From positions 1 through 64,000 of the forward strand of contig CAYTUG010000006.1 of the NCBI GenBank assembly GCA_964441275.1: 64,000 bases of DNA, given 5' to 3'. Shown here piece by piece: positions 54,378 through 63,162 of the stretch. A program made the position numbers and the translations under genes. The notes beneath the pieces were generated by a model, which made no database searches, was not told the DNA's origin, and saw only the letters and a program-made list of their open reading frames with translations. Each line of letters begins with the position of its first letter. The first letter of the stretch is position 1. The DNA is from SZUA-584 sp964441275 (GTDB taxonomy: Bacteria; Bacillota; Clostridia; Christensenellales; SZUA-584).

Positions 54378-54599
54378 ATGACAGCTTTGATTGCGATAGG
54401 CATTGGGCTTGCGGTGTTTACCGGAGTGGGGGCGGGGATAGGAATGGGCATAGCCACCAGTAAAGCGGCCGAAGCCGTTGCACGGCAGCCCGAGGCAAGC
54501 GGCAAGATAAACGCAATGCTGCTTATTGGTTTGGCATTTGCCGAAACAACGGCGATTTATGGTTTTGTTATTGCAATACTTATGATAGACAAAATTTAG
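54378..54599 (+). CDS. atpE: ATP synthase Fo subunit c
   Basis: 73 residues, two helices joined by the polar loop ARQPEASGK. The ion-binding carboxylate is E56 in AFAETTAIYGFV. Thr57 matches Na+-type c subunits, but the helix-1 position usually held by Gln in Na+-binding rings is Met23 (GIGMG). Ion choice between H+ and Na+ is therefore open. Excellent SD (GGAGGT). Confidence 0.96.
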   Translation: MTALIAIGIGLAVFTGVGAGIGMGIATSKAAEAVARQPEASGKINAMLLIGLAFAETTAIYGFVIAILMIDKI

Positions 54600-54628
54600 T
54601 GCCAGAAAGGTTAATCAAGGGAAGAACG

Positions 54629-55108
54629 ATGCCGGAAATAGATTTTATAAAAGTCGGTCTGCATATATTGAACGTGCTGATAATGCTTGTAATATTGCGC
54701 TTGCTCATTTATAAGCCGGTGCTAAAATTTATAAAAAAACGTGAACACGCTTTTTGGGACAAGACCGAGGGACTGGAAGACAGGGAAAAACAGCTTGTTT
54801 TGAGAGAAAAGAAATATGAAGAAATAATTGAAGAAGCGCAAACGCAAGCGGAGACTATGATTATAAACAGCAACAAGCTTTCAAAAGAGCATGCGCGTGA
54901 AATTATTGAAACCGCAAGAGAACAGGCAAAAGATATTTTAGACAGAGCAGCAAAAGAAATAGACGCAGAAAAAGCGCAAGCGCTTGTTGACATGCGCTCC
55001 GAAATAGCGCAGATGAGCGTACAAATAGCGAAAAAGGTTATTGAGCGCGAAATTACTGTAGAAGATAACCGCAAGATTATTGACGAGTTTTTTGAGAGGG
55101 TGGGGTAA
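54629..55108 (+). CDS. atpF: ATP synthase Fo subunit b
   Basis: 159 residues. One N-terminal membrane helix (ILNVLIMLVILRLLIY) is followed by a long charged coiled coil to the C-terminus, the peripheral stalk. ATG 54629 is used because AAGGGAAG precedes it; an upstream GTG at 54599 overlaps the atpE stop without a better SD. The C-terminus (IAKKVIEREITVEDNRKIIDEFFERVG) is the standard delta-binding end, and no delta domain is fused to it. Its stop lies just before the start of the delta-alpha fusion. Confidence 0.95.
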   Translation: MPEIDFIKVGLHILNVLIMLVILRLLIYKPVLKFIKKREHAFWDKTEGLEDREKQLVLREKKYEEIIEEAQTQAETMIINSNKLSKEHAREIIETAREQAKDILDRAAKEIDAEKAQALVDMRSEIAQMSVQIAKKVIEREITVEDNRKIIDEFFERVG

Positions 55109-55109
55109 T

Positions 55110-56900
55110 TTGGCTGTTGAAGCAAAGCTGCAGTCGGCAACGAAACTTGAACCGGCGGCTGTTGGGGCAATAAAAAAACACTTCGAATCAATTGTCGGCG
55201 ATGAACTTGCTCTCGAGACAGAGATATGCCCCGATATAATTGGAGGGTTTATTGTTGTTATTGGCGATAAGATTTACGATAACAGCGTTAGGGCGCATAT
55301 CGATGATATAAAAAAATACATTGCCGGAAAACATATGTTTTCTGATATTAACAAAGCCGGCGCTGATTTTAAAATCTCAAGCGAACCTATTAAAAAGCTA
55401 ATAGACGAGTACAAACCGGAATCGGATTTTGGAGAAATAGGAACGGTTAAATATTCGGGAGACGGAATTGCGCATGTCGCCGGGCTAAAGGGGTGCAAAT
55501 ACGGCGGGCTGTTGGAATTTGAAAACAATTGTTTTGGTATTGTAATGAATCTTTCGCATGGCGAAGTTGGGGCGGTGCTGCTTGATAATATTACCGACGC
55601 AGGCGCGGGTTCAAGCGTGCGGGACACAGGCGGCGTTGTTAAGGTTCCGGTTGGGGACGCGTTAAAGGGAAGAATAGTAAATCCGTTGGGCATGCCTATT
55701 GACGGCAAAGGCAAAATAATTGCCGATAACTATATGCCGATAGAATCCGAAGCGCCCAGCATATTTGACAGAAAAAATGTGGAAGAGCCTCTTGAAACGG
55801 GGATAATGTTTATTGACAGCATGATACCCATAGGCAAGGGGCAAAGAGAGCTAATTATAGGAGACAGGCAAACAGGCAAAACCGCAATCGCAATTGATAC
55901 TATATTAAACCAGCATGATAAAAATGTTGTGTGCGTATACGTTGCGATAGGGCAAAAAGCGTCAACAATATCAAGTATAGTAAATACTTTAGAGTCTCAA
56001 GGAGCGCTTTCTTATACCGTGGTGGTTGCGTCTACGAGCAGCGATGCGCCTGCGATGCAATACATTGCGCCGTACGCGGGCTGCGCAATAGCCGAACAAT
56101 TCATGCACGCGGGGAAAGATGTGCTTGTGGTATACGATGATCTGTCAAAGCACGCTGTCGCTTACAGGACGATGTCGCTGCTGCTTCGCAGACCGCCCGG
56201 ACGGGAAGCATACCCCGGGGACGTATTCTATCTGCATTCAAGGCTTTTAGAGCGTGCGGCTTGTTTGTCTTCAAAACTTGGGGGCGGCTCGCTTACTGCA
56301 TTGCCTATAATTGAAACTATGGCAGGCGATATTTCCGCCTATATTCCAACAAACGTAATATCAATTACAGACGGCCAAATATTTTTGGAATCCGAGCTGT
56401 TTAATGCAGGGATAAGACCGGCGGTTAACGTAGGGCTGTCCGTTTCAAGGGTTGGAGGTAACGCGCAGATTAATGCAATGCGTAAAGTGGCGGGCAGGCT
56501 CAGGCTTGATTTAGCCCAATATCGCGAATTGGCCGTTTTCGCAAGGTTTGCTTCCGAGCTGGATAAAACCACGCAAGAGACGTTAGAGCAAGGGGTTCGG
56601 CTTACGGAAGCATTAAAGCAGGAGCAGTACGATCCGCTTTCAATGGTTACCCAAGTGATGACACTGCATCTGGCAACCAACAAACACCTGTTAAGAATAC
56701 CCAAGGAACATGTAAAACCTTTCTGTAAAAAGTACGTTGAGTACGCTAATACAAGATGTTTGCATGTGCGGGAGGATATAGAAAAGACGGGCGATCTGTC
56801 GGAAGAACATGTGGAAATTCTAAACGAAGCTGCGCGAGAGTTCTTTATGATGTACGCAAAAGAGAACAATATTCCGGTAAAACCGAAGGAAGCCAAATAA
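55110..56900 (+). CDS. atpA: ATP synthase subunit alpha with N-terminal delta C-terminal domain (delta-alpha fusion)
   Basis: 596 residues, about 95 more than a normal alpha. Residues about 5-75 match the C-terminal domain of subunit delta: SATKLEPAAVGAIKKHF and then the delta signature CPDIIGGFIVVIGD followed by DNSVRAHIDDIKK. From about residue 90 a complete alpha follows: ISSEPIKKLIDEY, GDGIAHVAGL, Walker A GDRQTGKT at 251-258, and the rest of the catalytic-core fold. The roughly 105-residue helical N-terminal domain of delta, which normally binds alpha, is absent and no separate atpH exists between atpF and this gene. TTG 55110 is chosen for its SD (GGGTGGGG) and for starting just after the atpF stop. 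Confidence 0.92.
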   Translation: MAVEAKLQSATKLEPAAVGAIKKHFESIVGDELALETEICPDIIGGFIVVIGDKIYDNSVRAHIDDIKKYIAGKHMFSDINKAGADFKISSEPIKKLIDEYKPESDFGEIGTVKYSGDGIAHVAGLKGCKYGGLLEFENNCFGIVMNLSHGEVGAVLLDNITDAGAGSSVRDTGGVVKVPVGDALKGRIVNPLGMPIDGKGKIIADNYMPIESEAPSIFDRKNVEEPLETGIMFIDSMIPIGKGQRELIIGDRQTGKTAIAIDTILNQHDKNVVCVYVAIGQKASTISSIVNTLESQGALSYTVVVASTSSDAPAMQYIAPYAGCAIAEQFMHAGKDVLVVYDDLSKHAVAYRTMSLLLRRPPGREAYPGDVFYLHSRLLERAACLSSKLGGGSLTALPIIETMAGDISAYIPTNVISITDGQIFLESELFNAGIRPAVNVGLSVSRVGGNAQINAMRKVAGRLRLDLAQYRELAVFARFASELDKTTQETLEQGVRLTEALKQEQYDPLSMVTQVMTLHLATNKHLLRIPKEHVKPFCKKYVEYANTRCLHVREDIEKTGDLSEEHVEILNEAAREFFMMYAKENNIPVKPKEAK

Positions 56901-56901
56901 A

Positions 56902-57765
56902 ATGATGAATATTGCAGACATAAAGCACAGCATCAAATCAATATCGGAAACCGACCAGATAACCCGTGCCATGCATCTGATATCGACATCAAAGATGAAA
57001 AAGGCAGTTGGCCGCTATCAGGCGAACCATGCTCATTTTGTTCGTATACAGTCCGAGCTTAAAAACATTCTTATGCACACGCAAGAGCTCAAGCACCCTT
57101 ATTTAGGCGAAAGCGAAGCTAAAAGAGCGGCGTATGTTGTAATTGCCGCAGATAAAGGGCTGTGCGGAGGATATAACCACAACGTGCTAAATTTAGCGGC
57201 GGAGCATATGCAAAACTGCAAGCAGCGTTACATAATCACGATAGGCCAGCAGGCGCGCGTTTTTTTTGACCGTATCGGCTATATGGTAGATATAGAATTT
57301 TTGCATGCGGCAAATAACCCCACGTTGTACAATGCAAGGGCAATAACGAGGGATATACTCGATTTATACGATAACAGATTGATGGACGAAGTATATATCG
57401 TATACACAAGTTTTATTTCTGTGCTCAGGCAAGAGCCGCAGGTAGTTAAGCTGCTTCCCATGTCTATGGCTAATTTGGTCGATGTAGAAACGGAACTTTA
57501 CCATACTACTGAGCTGTTTTACCATCCGTCCCGCAAAGCGGTTTTTGACAGGCTTATTCCGCAGTATATTGTCGGGCTGACATACGGCTGCCTTGTGCAA
57601 TCATTTGCAAGCGAACAGTGCGCACGCATGAATGCGATGGAAAATGCAACTAAAAACGCAGATGAGATGATAAACAAACTGTCGCTAAGATACAACAGCG
57701 CAAGACAATCGGCGATAACGGAAGAGATTACGGAGATTATGGGCGCACTCGAAACGTTAAAATAG
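56902..57765 (+). CDS. atpG: ATP synthase F1 subunit gamma
   Basis: 287 residues, normal. The N-terminal helix DIKHSIKSISETDQITRAMHL and the C-terminal helix RYNSARQSAITEEITEIMGA form the rotor coiled coil; between lies the Rossmann-like domain with VIAADKGLCGGYNHN. Its stop precedes the atpD start by 9 bases. Start could be 56902 or 56905 (two consecutive ATG). Confidence 0.95.
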   Translation: MMNIADIKHSIKSISETDQITRAMHLISTSKMKKAVGRYQANHAHFVRIQSELKNILMHTQELKHPYLGESEAKRAAYVVIAADKGLCGGYNHNVLNLAAEHMQNCKQRYIITIGQQARVFFDRIGYMVDIEFLHAANNPTLYNARAITRDILDLYDNRLMDEVYIVYTSFISVLRQEPQVVKLLPMSMANLVDVETELYHTTELFYHPSRKAVFDRLIPQYIVGLTYGCLVQSFASEQCARMNAMENATKNADEMINKLSLRYNSARQSAITEEITEIMGALETLK

Positions 57766-57774
57766 GAGATGAAA

Positions 57775-59172
57775 ATGTCGAGCAACAAAACGACGGGCAG
57801 CGGCGAACTTATTCGCATTACCGGCCCGGTTTTAGACGTAAAATTTGACAAAGGGAATTTGCCCGCGCTGCTCAATGCGCTGATTATTCGGCTTGAAAAC
57901 AAAGAAATTTGGCTTGAGGTAGCCATGCATATAGGCGATAACACGGTGCGCTGCATAGCTTTGCACGCAACCGAAGGGCTTAGCTGCGGGCTGCGCGTTA
58001 TTGATACGGGAGATAAAATAAAAGTGCCCGTGGGCAGTCAAACGCTCGGAAGGGTTATCAACGTTATAGGAGAGCCAATAGACGGCAAAGGAGAAATTAA
58101 AGCGGAAACATTGCCAATACATAGGCAACCTCCGAGGTTTTCGGATCAATATCCGGCTACCCAAATCTTTGAAACGGGAATAAAGGTTATAGACCTTTTA
58201 ACCCCGTATGCAAAGGGCGGTAAAATTGGTCTTTTTGGCGGCGCGGGGGTAGGCAAGACGGTGCTTATAATGGAGCTTATCCGCAATATTGCTACCGAAC
58301 ACGGAGGTTATTCGGTTTTCGCAGGGGTTGGAGAGCGCAGCCGCGAAGGGCACGAGCTGGTTGAGAGCATGAGAGAATCAGGCGTAATAGATAAAACTTG
58401 TCTTGCTTTCGGCCAGATGAACGAGCCGCCCGGCTCTCGAATGCGGATTGCTTTGACAGGCTTAACTCTTGCGGAACACATACGCGACGAGCAAAACAGC
58501 GATGTGCTGCTGTTCATAGATAATATTTACCGTTATATACAGGCGGGTTCGGAGGTTTCGGCTCTGCTCGGACGAATACCGTCTGCCGTTGGTTACCAGC
58601 CTACCCTTGCAAGCGAATTGGGCATGCTGCAAGAGCGGATAACGTCCACCAAAAAAGGCTCTATTACATCTGTTCAGGCTATCTATGTGCCCGCGGACGA
58701 CCTGACGGACCCCGCGCCCGCAACCACATTTGCGCACCTCGACGCGACTACCGTTTTATCCCGGCAAATTTCCGAGCTTGGAATATACCCGGCAATAAAT
58801 CCGCTCGAATCGTCTTCCCGAATACTCGATCCGCGGATCGTTGGGAAGAAACATTATGATGTGGCAAGGCGCGTTAAGGCTGTGCTTCAAAGGTACAGGG
58901 AGCTGCAAGACATTATCGCCATACTTGGAATGGAAGAGCTGTCGGAAGAAGATAAAACGGCAGTTTTTCGCGCAAGAAAGATACAGCGGTTTTTCTCGCA
59001 GCCTATGTCGGCCGCCGAATCGTTTTCGGGGATACCCGGAAAGTATATACCGCTTTCGAACACTATAGAGAGCTTTCGTGCCGTTATTGACGGGGAGGCG
59101 GACGATATACCCGAAGCGGCGTTTTACATGGCGGGAGACATTGAAGATGTTAAAGCAAAAGGCAGGGTGTAA
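57775..59172 (+). CDS. atpD: ATP synthase F1 subunit beta
   Basis: 465 residues, normal. Catalytic Walker A GGAGVGKT at 155-162, the GVGERSREG arginine segment, LLFIDNIYRYIQAGSEVSAL, and EELSEED in place of the usual DELSEED lever. This is the catalytic nucleotide site subunit. ATG 57775 lies 6 bases after AGGAG; the ATG at 57769 overlaps that SD and is rejected. Confidence 0.97.
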   Translation: MSSNKTTGSGELIRITGPVLDVKFDKGNLPALLNALIIRLENKEIWLEVAMHIGDNTVRCIALHATEGLSCGLRVIDTGDKIKVPVGSQTLGRVINVIGEPIDGKGEIKAETLPIHRQPPRFSDQYPATQIFETGIKVIDLLTPYAKGGKIGLFGGAGVGKTVLIMELIRNIATEHGGYSVFAGVGERSREGHELVESMRESGVIDKTCLAFGQMNEPPGSRMRIALTGLTLAEHIRDEQNSDVLLFIDNIYRYIQAGSEVSALLGRIPSAVGYQPTLASELGMLQERITSTKKGSITSVQAIYVPADDLTDPAPATTFAHLDATTVLSRQISELGIYPAINPLESSSRILDPRIVGKKHYDVARRVKAVLQRYRELQDIIAILGMEELSEEDKTAVFRARKIQRFFSQPMSAAESFSGIPGKYIPLSNTIESFRAVIDGEADDIPEAAFYMAGDIEDVKAKGRV

Positions 59173-59175
59173 GCT

Positions 59176-59592
59176 GTGGCTTCAAAGTTCTTGTTAGAGA
59201 TTATAACCCCGGAAAGAGAGTTTTTCAAAGCGGAAGTTGACAGCGTGATTTTCCCCACTACCGACGGGTACATGAGCGTGCACAAAATGCACGAACCTAT
59301 GGTTGCCGCAATATCTGTAGGGGATATAAAAATCAACATAGACGGGCAGTGGAAGCTATGCACCACATCCGAAGGCATTATACAGGTTTGGCCGGAAAAA
59401 ACAATAATTATTTCGCAAGCGGTTGAATGGCCTGAAGAGATCGATTTGTATCGTGCGCAGCAGGCGCGCGAACGCGCGCAAGAACGCTTGCAGCAAGCGC
59501 AAAGCCGGCAGGAATATATGCGAAGCCAAATATCGCTTGCTCGCGCTATGGTGCGGCTGCGGTTTGGCCGGAAACGCCAAAACATTGATTAA
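59176..59592 (+). CDS. atpC: ATP synthase F1 subunit epsilon
   Basis: 138 residues: an N-terminal beta-sandwich (LLEIITPEREFFKAEVDSVIFPTT, MSVHKMHEPMVAAI) and a C-terminal pair of helices rich in Arg, Gln and Ala that can regulate rotation. Starts with GTG 3 bases after atpD. Last gene of the atp operon; a 102-base gap follows with no clear terminator. Confidence 0.94.
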   Translation: MASKFLLEIITPEREFFKAEVDSVIFPTTDGYMSVHKMHEPMVAAISVGDIKINIDGQWKLCTTSEGIIQVWPEKTIIISQAVEWPEEIDLYRAQQARERAQERLQQAQSRQEYMRSQISLARAMVRLRFGRKRQNID

Positions 59593-59694
59593 CATTTTGT
59601 ATTAAACACAATGCAGCGCGGCTTAACTTGTATAAAATTTTGACTTTAGTCGATAATCAAACCAACAAAACAACTGTCAAAGCAAGGAGTTAAA

Positions 59695-60267
59695 ATGGTT
59701 GGAGAAAGAGCGACTAAAATGCTTATAATAAGCAGCGCGCGAACGTTATTTACTGAAAAAGGGTATGACAATACGCCGGTAGAAGAAATTTGTGCGTTGG
59801 CCGGAATAGCTAAGGGAACATTTTTTTATTATTTTGCCAGCAAACAATCAATAGTGCGCCATATTCTTGCTGCACAGCTCAAAGAGTATGTGCAAAGGCT
59901 TAAAGCGCAAATAGCTACGTTAAAAGATGCGGTATCAAAGACGGAATACTTTATTGCGGCGCTGCTTGAAAACGGCAATTGTGAATGCGATTTTTACTTT
60001 AAAGCCGCCCAAAGCGAATGGTATGTTACGGTGCTTCAAGAGGAGCGAAAAGCCGCATTGCTTCCCTTGCTTTTGGATATTGTATATCAAGGCGTTTACG
60101 AAGGATATTTTCACGTCAAATACCCGGATGTTGTTGCGCAGGTTGCATTTTCCGGAATCGATTCTTTTCTGCACTATTGCCCGCAATTTGAAGATGAAGC
60201 AAAGAACGGGATATGTGAAATAGCCGCCAAAACTTTGGGTATAAGGTATGCGGACTTGGCTATTTGA
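59695..60267 (+). CDS. TetR/AcrR family transcriptional regulator
   Basis: 190 residues. The N-terminal helix-turn-helix is typical (AGIAKGTFFYYFASKQSIVRHIL, about residues 38-60); the C-terminal ligand-binding domain is divergent. SD AAGGAG. Its upstream region has a GACTTTAGTC palindrome at 59641-59650, a possible autoregulatory site. The target genes are unknown; no transporter lies next to it. Confidence 0.92.
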   Translation: MVGERATKMLIISSARTLFTEKGYDNTPVEEICALAGIAKGTFFYYFASKQSIVRHILAAQLKEYVQRLKAQIATLKDAVSKTEYFIAALLENGNCECDFYFKAAQSEWYVTVLQEERKAALLPLLLDIVYQGVYEGYFHVKYPDVVAQVAFSGIDSFLHYCPQFEDEAKNGICEIAAKTLGIRYADLAI

Positions 60268-60333
60268 GCTTGCAAAACAGGCTTATTACCTTATCTCGCC
60301 TCGGGAAGATGTTACGAAATTATTACGAAAACA

Positions 60334-60362
60334 TTGACAAACCTGAACGAATGATATATCAT
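60334..60362 (+). promoter_or_regulatory. Promoter of the SleB-like hydrolase gene
   Basis: Perfect TTGACA (60334-60339), a 17-base spacer and TATCAT (60357-60362), 26 bases before the GTG start. Confidence 0.7.
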
Positions 60363-60388
60363 GTAGCAAAAGTTTAGGAGTTAATATT

Positions 60389-61846
60389 GTGAAACGCGCG
60401 GACATCAAAAATCTGAAAATCGCGGATAAAAAAGGCGCCGCTAAAGCGCGCAAAGTAAATGCGCAAAAGGGTTTGGACGTATCCGCACAGCTGTCCGGCG
60501 ATAACGGATTGCATGTTCCCAAAACAGAAAACAAATACCGCCGAACAGATATAAAAAGGCGTCCCAAACAAAACAATACGCTATTAAAAAATATTCGTAA
60601 CAACATTGTTATCTCGTTAAAAAAGATTAAAGCGTTGATTACGGGCAAAAAATACTGCGAAAACGATGCGCTTTCTTTTGCTGTTAACCATAAGCGCCAC
60701 TCAAAGAGAGAAAAACGCAGAAGGAATATACTTGTATACGCAGGTGCGGGATTAGTTGTAATATCCGCATTTCTTTTGATATTGTTCGGCAGTCCGTTAG
60801 CCGCGGGGCAAAATAAGCCCGCGTTGCAGCAGGCTTCCGCGGGCGATAAATATTTTGGCGAGCAGCCGCAGTTTAGAACATTGGGTGCAAAGATGCCCGT
60901 TTTGATGTCTTTTACCCCTGCGTTTGCCGATAAGTTTGATTATATACCGCCGGACGACATTGACGATTTTGATGATATTGACGACATTGATGATTATGAC
61001 GATGTTGATAATACTGACGATATTCAAACGCCCGAGCCGGAGCCCGAACCGACAAAGCCCATAAAAACAACGGCTCCCGAAAAAACCGCCGCGCCTTTGG
61101 TTGTCGATGATTTTATAGATTACTATTTAGTTAAAAAAGGTCCGTATTATAATAACATGGGTTTTTCGACCAACCATTACAATTATACAAATAAAGAGTT
61201 TACCGATTTTGCCGCTATGCTATATTACGAGGCGCGCGGGGAAGGTATGACAGGCATGGTGGCGGTGGGCAATGTAATAATGAACCGGGTATTGTGCAGA
61301 GGCGCTTGGCCGAATGATATAACATCGGTTCTTAGTGCGCCCGGACAGTTCACCCCGTGGAAGACATATCAAAAAAACGGTGTACCTTCTGGTCAGTATT
61401 GGTCTAAAGCAAAAAAAGCGGCGCGCGCTGTTCTTGATAAGGAGCTATGGGTAATTCCGCAGGACGTTTATTTTTTCAAAAGGGGCAGCGGTGCGGGCAG
61501 CAATGTGCTTTACAAAAAAATAGGCAACCATAATTTTTTCAGGCGCGGCTACAGCGGACGGCATCGCGGGGAAGAGATACCGCCGGCGCTTTTTGACAGG
61601 AATTATAAATATCCCCAGTACGGCTGCAAGCCCCATAAGCGAGTTTATCGGATACAGTATATGCTCAATAAGTTAGGTTACAAAGTTAAGGCGGACGGTT
61701 ACTTCGGAATAACCTCAAAAGAGGCTCTTACAGAGTTTCAACGCAAAAACCGCCTTAAAGCGGACGGCGTAGCCGGGCCTTCCACCATAAAAAAGCTGAT
61801 AAAAAAATTCGGTATACAAAACTATTATGATAAATTTATAAAATAG
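60389..61846 (+). CDS. SleB-type cell wall hydrolase with peptidoglycan-binding domain
   Basis: 485 residues. A long basic cytoplasmic segment (1-110), one transmembrane helix (about 112-135), an Asp-rich stretch (DDIDDFDDIDD, about 190-215) and a Pro/Glu/Thr linker. Then a SleB/hydrolase_2 domain at about 270-400 with AAMLYYEARGEGMTGMVAVG, the catalytic Glu being in YYEARGE. The last 70 residues are a PG_binding_1 domain (RIQYMLNKLGYKVKADGYFG). It should cleave glycan strands of the wall from the membrane. GTG start behind AGGAG. Single gene with its own promoter. The family includes spore cortex-lytic enzymes, but no other sporulation gene lies here. Confidence 0.9.
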   Translation: MKRADIKNLKIADKKGAAKARKVNAQKGLDVSAQLSGDNGLHVPKTENKYRRTDIKRRPKQNNTLLKNIRNNIVISLKKIKALITGKKYCENDALSFAVNHKRHSKREKRRRNILVYAGAGLVVISAFLLILFGSPLAAGQNKPALQQASAGDKYFGEQPQFRTLGAKMPVLMSFTPAFADKFDYIPPDDIDDFDDIDDIDDYDDVDNTDDIQTPEPEPEPTKPIKTTAPEKTAAPLVVDDFIDYYLVKKGPYYNNMGFSTNHYNYTNKEFTDFAAMLYYEARGEGMTGMVAVGNVIMNRVLCRGAWPNDITSVLSAPGQFTPWKTYQKNGVPSGQYWSKAKKAARAVLDKELWVIPQDVYFFKRGSGAGSNVLYKKIGNHNFFRRGYSGRHRGEEIPPALFDRNYKYPQYGCKPHKRVYRIQYMLNKLGYKVKADGYFGITSKEALTEFQRKNRLKADGVAGPSTIKKLIKKFGIQNYYDKFIK

Positions 61847-61865
61847 AAACCGCGCAGTTGCGGTT
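61846..61865. terminator. Hairpin after the hydrolase gene
   Basis: AAACCGC (61846-61852) pairs perfectly with GCGGTTT (61859-61865). It starts at the stop codon and lies between convergent genes. It lacks a long T-run, so is only a possible bidirectional terminator. Confidence 0.5.
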
Positions 61866-61881
61866 TGCCGATGTCAGAGAA

Positions 61882-62421
61882 TTAAACGCATACGCATTTT
61901 TCGCCCTCGTCCATTGCTTTTTGGTTTACTGCAAAAAGATGGGCTTTTTTTTCTCCAAGCATATATTTTACGGCTGTAATTATGCTGTCTTTTGATAAAA
62001 TGCGCGATACAGCTATATATGCGCTAAGCATAACCATGTTAGCTACGCGCGCATTACCTACTAAAGCGGCTATATCGTTAGCGGGCACGCCAAAAAAATC
62101 TATTCCATTTTGCGGGCACTTATTTTCGATAAGCGATGTGTTTACGAACAGCCTTCCGCCCGGTTTAAGATAAACCGCAAATTTATCAAGAGAAGGTTTG
62201 TTCATAACAATTACAGTATCGGCTTGGGTAACAACAGGCGAAGCGATTGGCGCAGACGATATTATTACATTACAGTTTGCGGTACCGCCGCGCATTTCAG
62301 GACCGTAAGAAGGAAGCCATGAAACATTTTTTCCTTCAGTCATTCCCGCGTAAGCTATTGTGTGCCCCATGGTCAGCACGCCTTGGCCGCCAAAACCGGC
62401 AATAATAATTTGTTCTGTCAT
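61882..62421 (-). CDS. 2-oxoacid:ferredoxin oxidoreductase gamma subunit
   Basis: 179 residues, the POR gamma fold: AGFGGQGVLTMGHTIAYAG at the N-terminus and GPEMRGGTANCNVIISS are typical. Third gene of a minus-strand alpha-beta-gamma set that oxidises a 2-oxoacid (branched-chain or 2-oxoglutarate) to an acyl-CoA and reduces ferredoxin. SD AAGGAGG. It is 6 bases downstream of the beta subunit gene. Confidence 0.93.
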   Translation of the reverse strand: MTEQIIIAGFGGQGVLTMGHTIAYAGMTEGKNVSWLPSYGPEMRGGTANCNVIISSAPIASPVVTQADTVIVMNKPSLDKFAVYLKPGGRLFVNTSLIENKCPQNGIDFFGVPANDIAALVGNARVANMVMLSAYIAVSRILSKDSIITAVKYMLGEKKAHLFAVNQKAMDEGEKCVCV

Positions 62422-62427
62422 AATGGC

Positions 62428-63162
62428 TTATGCCTCCTTATAAACGCCCAAAGGGTAATACGGGATCATGTTCTCTTTAAGCCATTCCATTGCTTCGGTT
62501 GGGCTTTTTCCCCAGTTGGTGGGGCAGGTGGACAAAAGCTCAACAAGTGAAAATCCTTTGCCTTCCATTTGAGTTTCAAACGCTTTGCGGATAGCCTTTT
62601 TGGCCTTGTTTATATTGGGGACGTCATGAAGGGACGCGCGCGCAATATAAGCGGCGCCGTCAAGCGTGCAAAGCATCTCGCTCACGCGTATCGGATACCC
62701 GCAATGCTGTGCGTCGCGTCCATACGGCGAGGTTGTTGTTTTTTGCCCAACCAACGTTGTGGGCGCCATTTGACCGCTGGTCATCCCGTAAATCGCGTTG
62801 TTTATAAATATTGCGGTTATCTTTTCTCCGCGCGCCGCGGCGTGCACAATCTCCGCCATTCCGATTGACGCTAAATCGCCATCGCCCTGATAGGTAAACA
62901 CAAGATTTTGCGGGTGCACCCTTTTTGCGCCGGTAGCAACGGCAGGGGCGCGTCCATGCGCCGCTTCGTACATATCGCAATTAAAATAGTTGTATGCAAA
63001 AACCGCACACCCAACGGGGCATACCCCAACAGCCCTGCTCTCAAGCCCCATATCCTCAATACATTCCGCTACAAGCCTGTGCGCAATGCCATGCGTGCAT
63101 CCGGGGCAGTAGTGAAGCGGGACATCCCGTAACATTTTGCTTTTTTTAAATACTACTGACAT
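62428..63162 (-). CDS. 2-oxoacid:ferredoxin oxidoreductase beta (TPP-binding) subunit
   Basis: 244 residues from ATG 63162, chosen for AAGGAG upstream; an ATG at 63183 is less well placed. The thiamine diphosphate/Mg motif begins GDGDLASIGMAEIVHAA and ends in NNAIYG. CPGCTHG and CPVGC bear the cysteines typical of the VorA/KorB type. Pairs with the alpha subunit gene, which it overlaps by 10 bases. Confidence 0.93.
   Translation of the reverse strand: MSVVFKKSKMLRDVPLHYCPGCTHGIAHRLVAECIEDMGLESRAVGVCPVGCAVFAYNYFNCDMYEAAHGRAPAVATGAKRVHPQNLVFTYQGDGDLASIGMAEIVHAAARGEKITAIFINNAIYGMTSGQMAPTTLVGQKTTTSPYGRDAQHCGYPIRVSEMLCTLDGAAYIARASLHDVPNINKAKKAIRKAFETQMEGKGFSLVELLSTCPTNWGKSPTEAMEWLKENMIPYYPLGVYKEA

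Noticed and set aside
56339..56896. Long minus-strand open frame (185 codons) antisense to atpA
   Set aside because: Shadow of the strongly conserved alpha subunit; serine- and cysteine-rich composition is typical of a reverse-frame artefact.
60953..61029. Asp-rich GAT/GAC repeat considered as a CRISPR or tandem-repeat locus
   Set aside because: It is a coding low-complexity stretch inside the SleB-like hydrolase, with no spacers and no repeat-unit conservation beyond codon bias.
60389..61846. SleB-like gene taken as proof of spore formation
   Set aside because: SleB/hydrolase_2 domains occur in many non-sporulating bacteria and no other sporulation gene is in the window.
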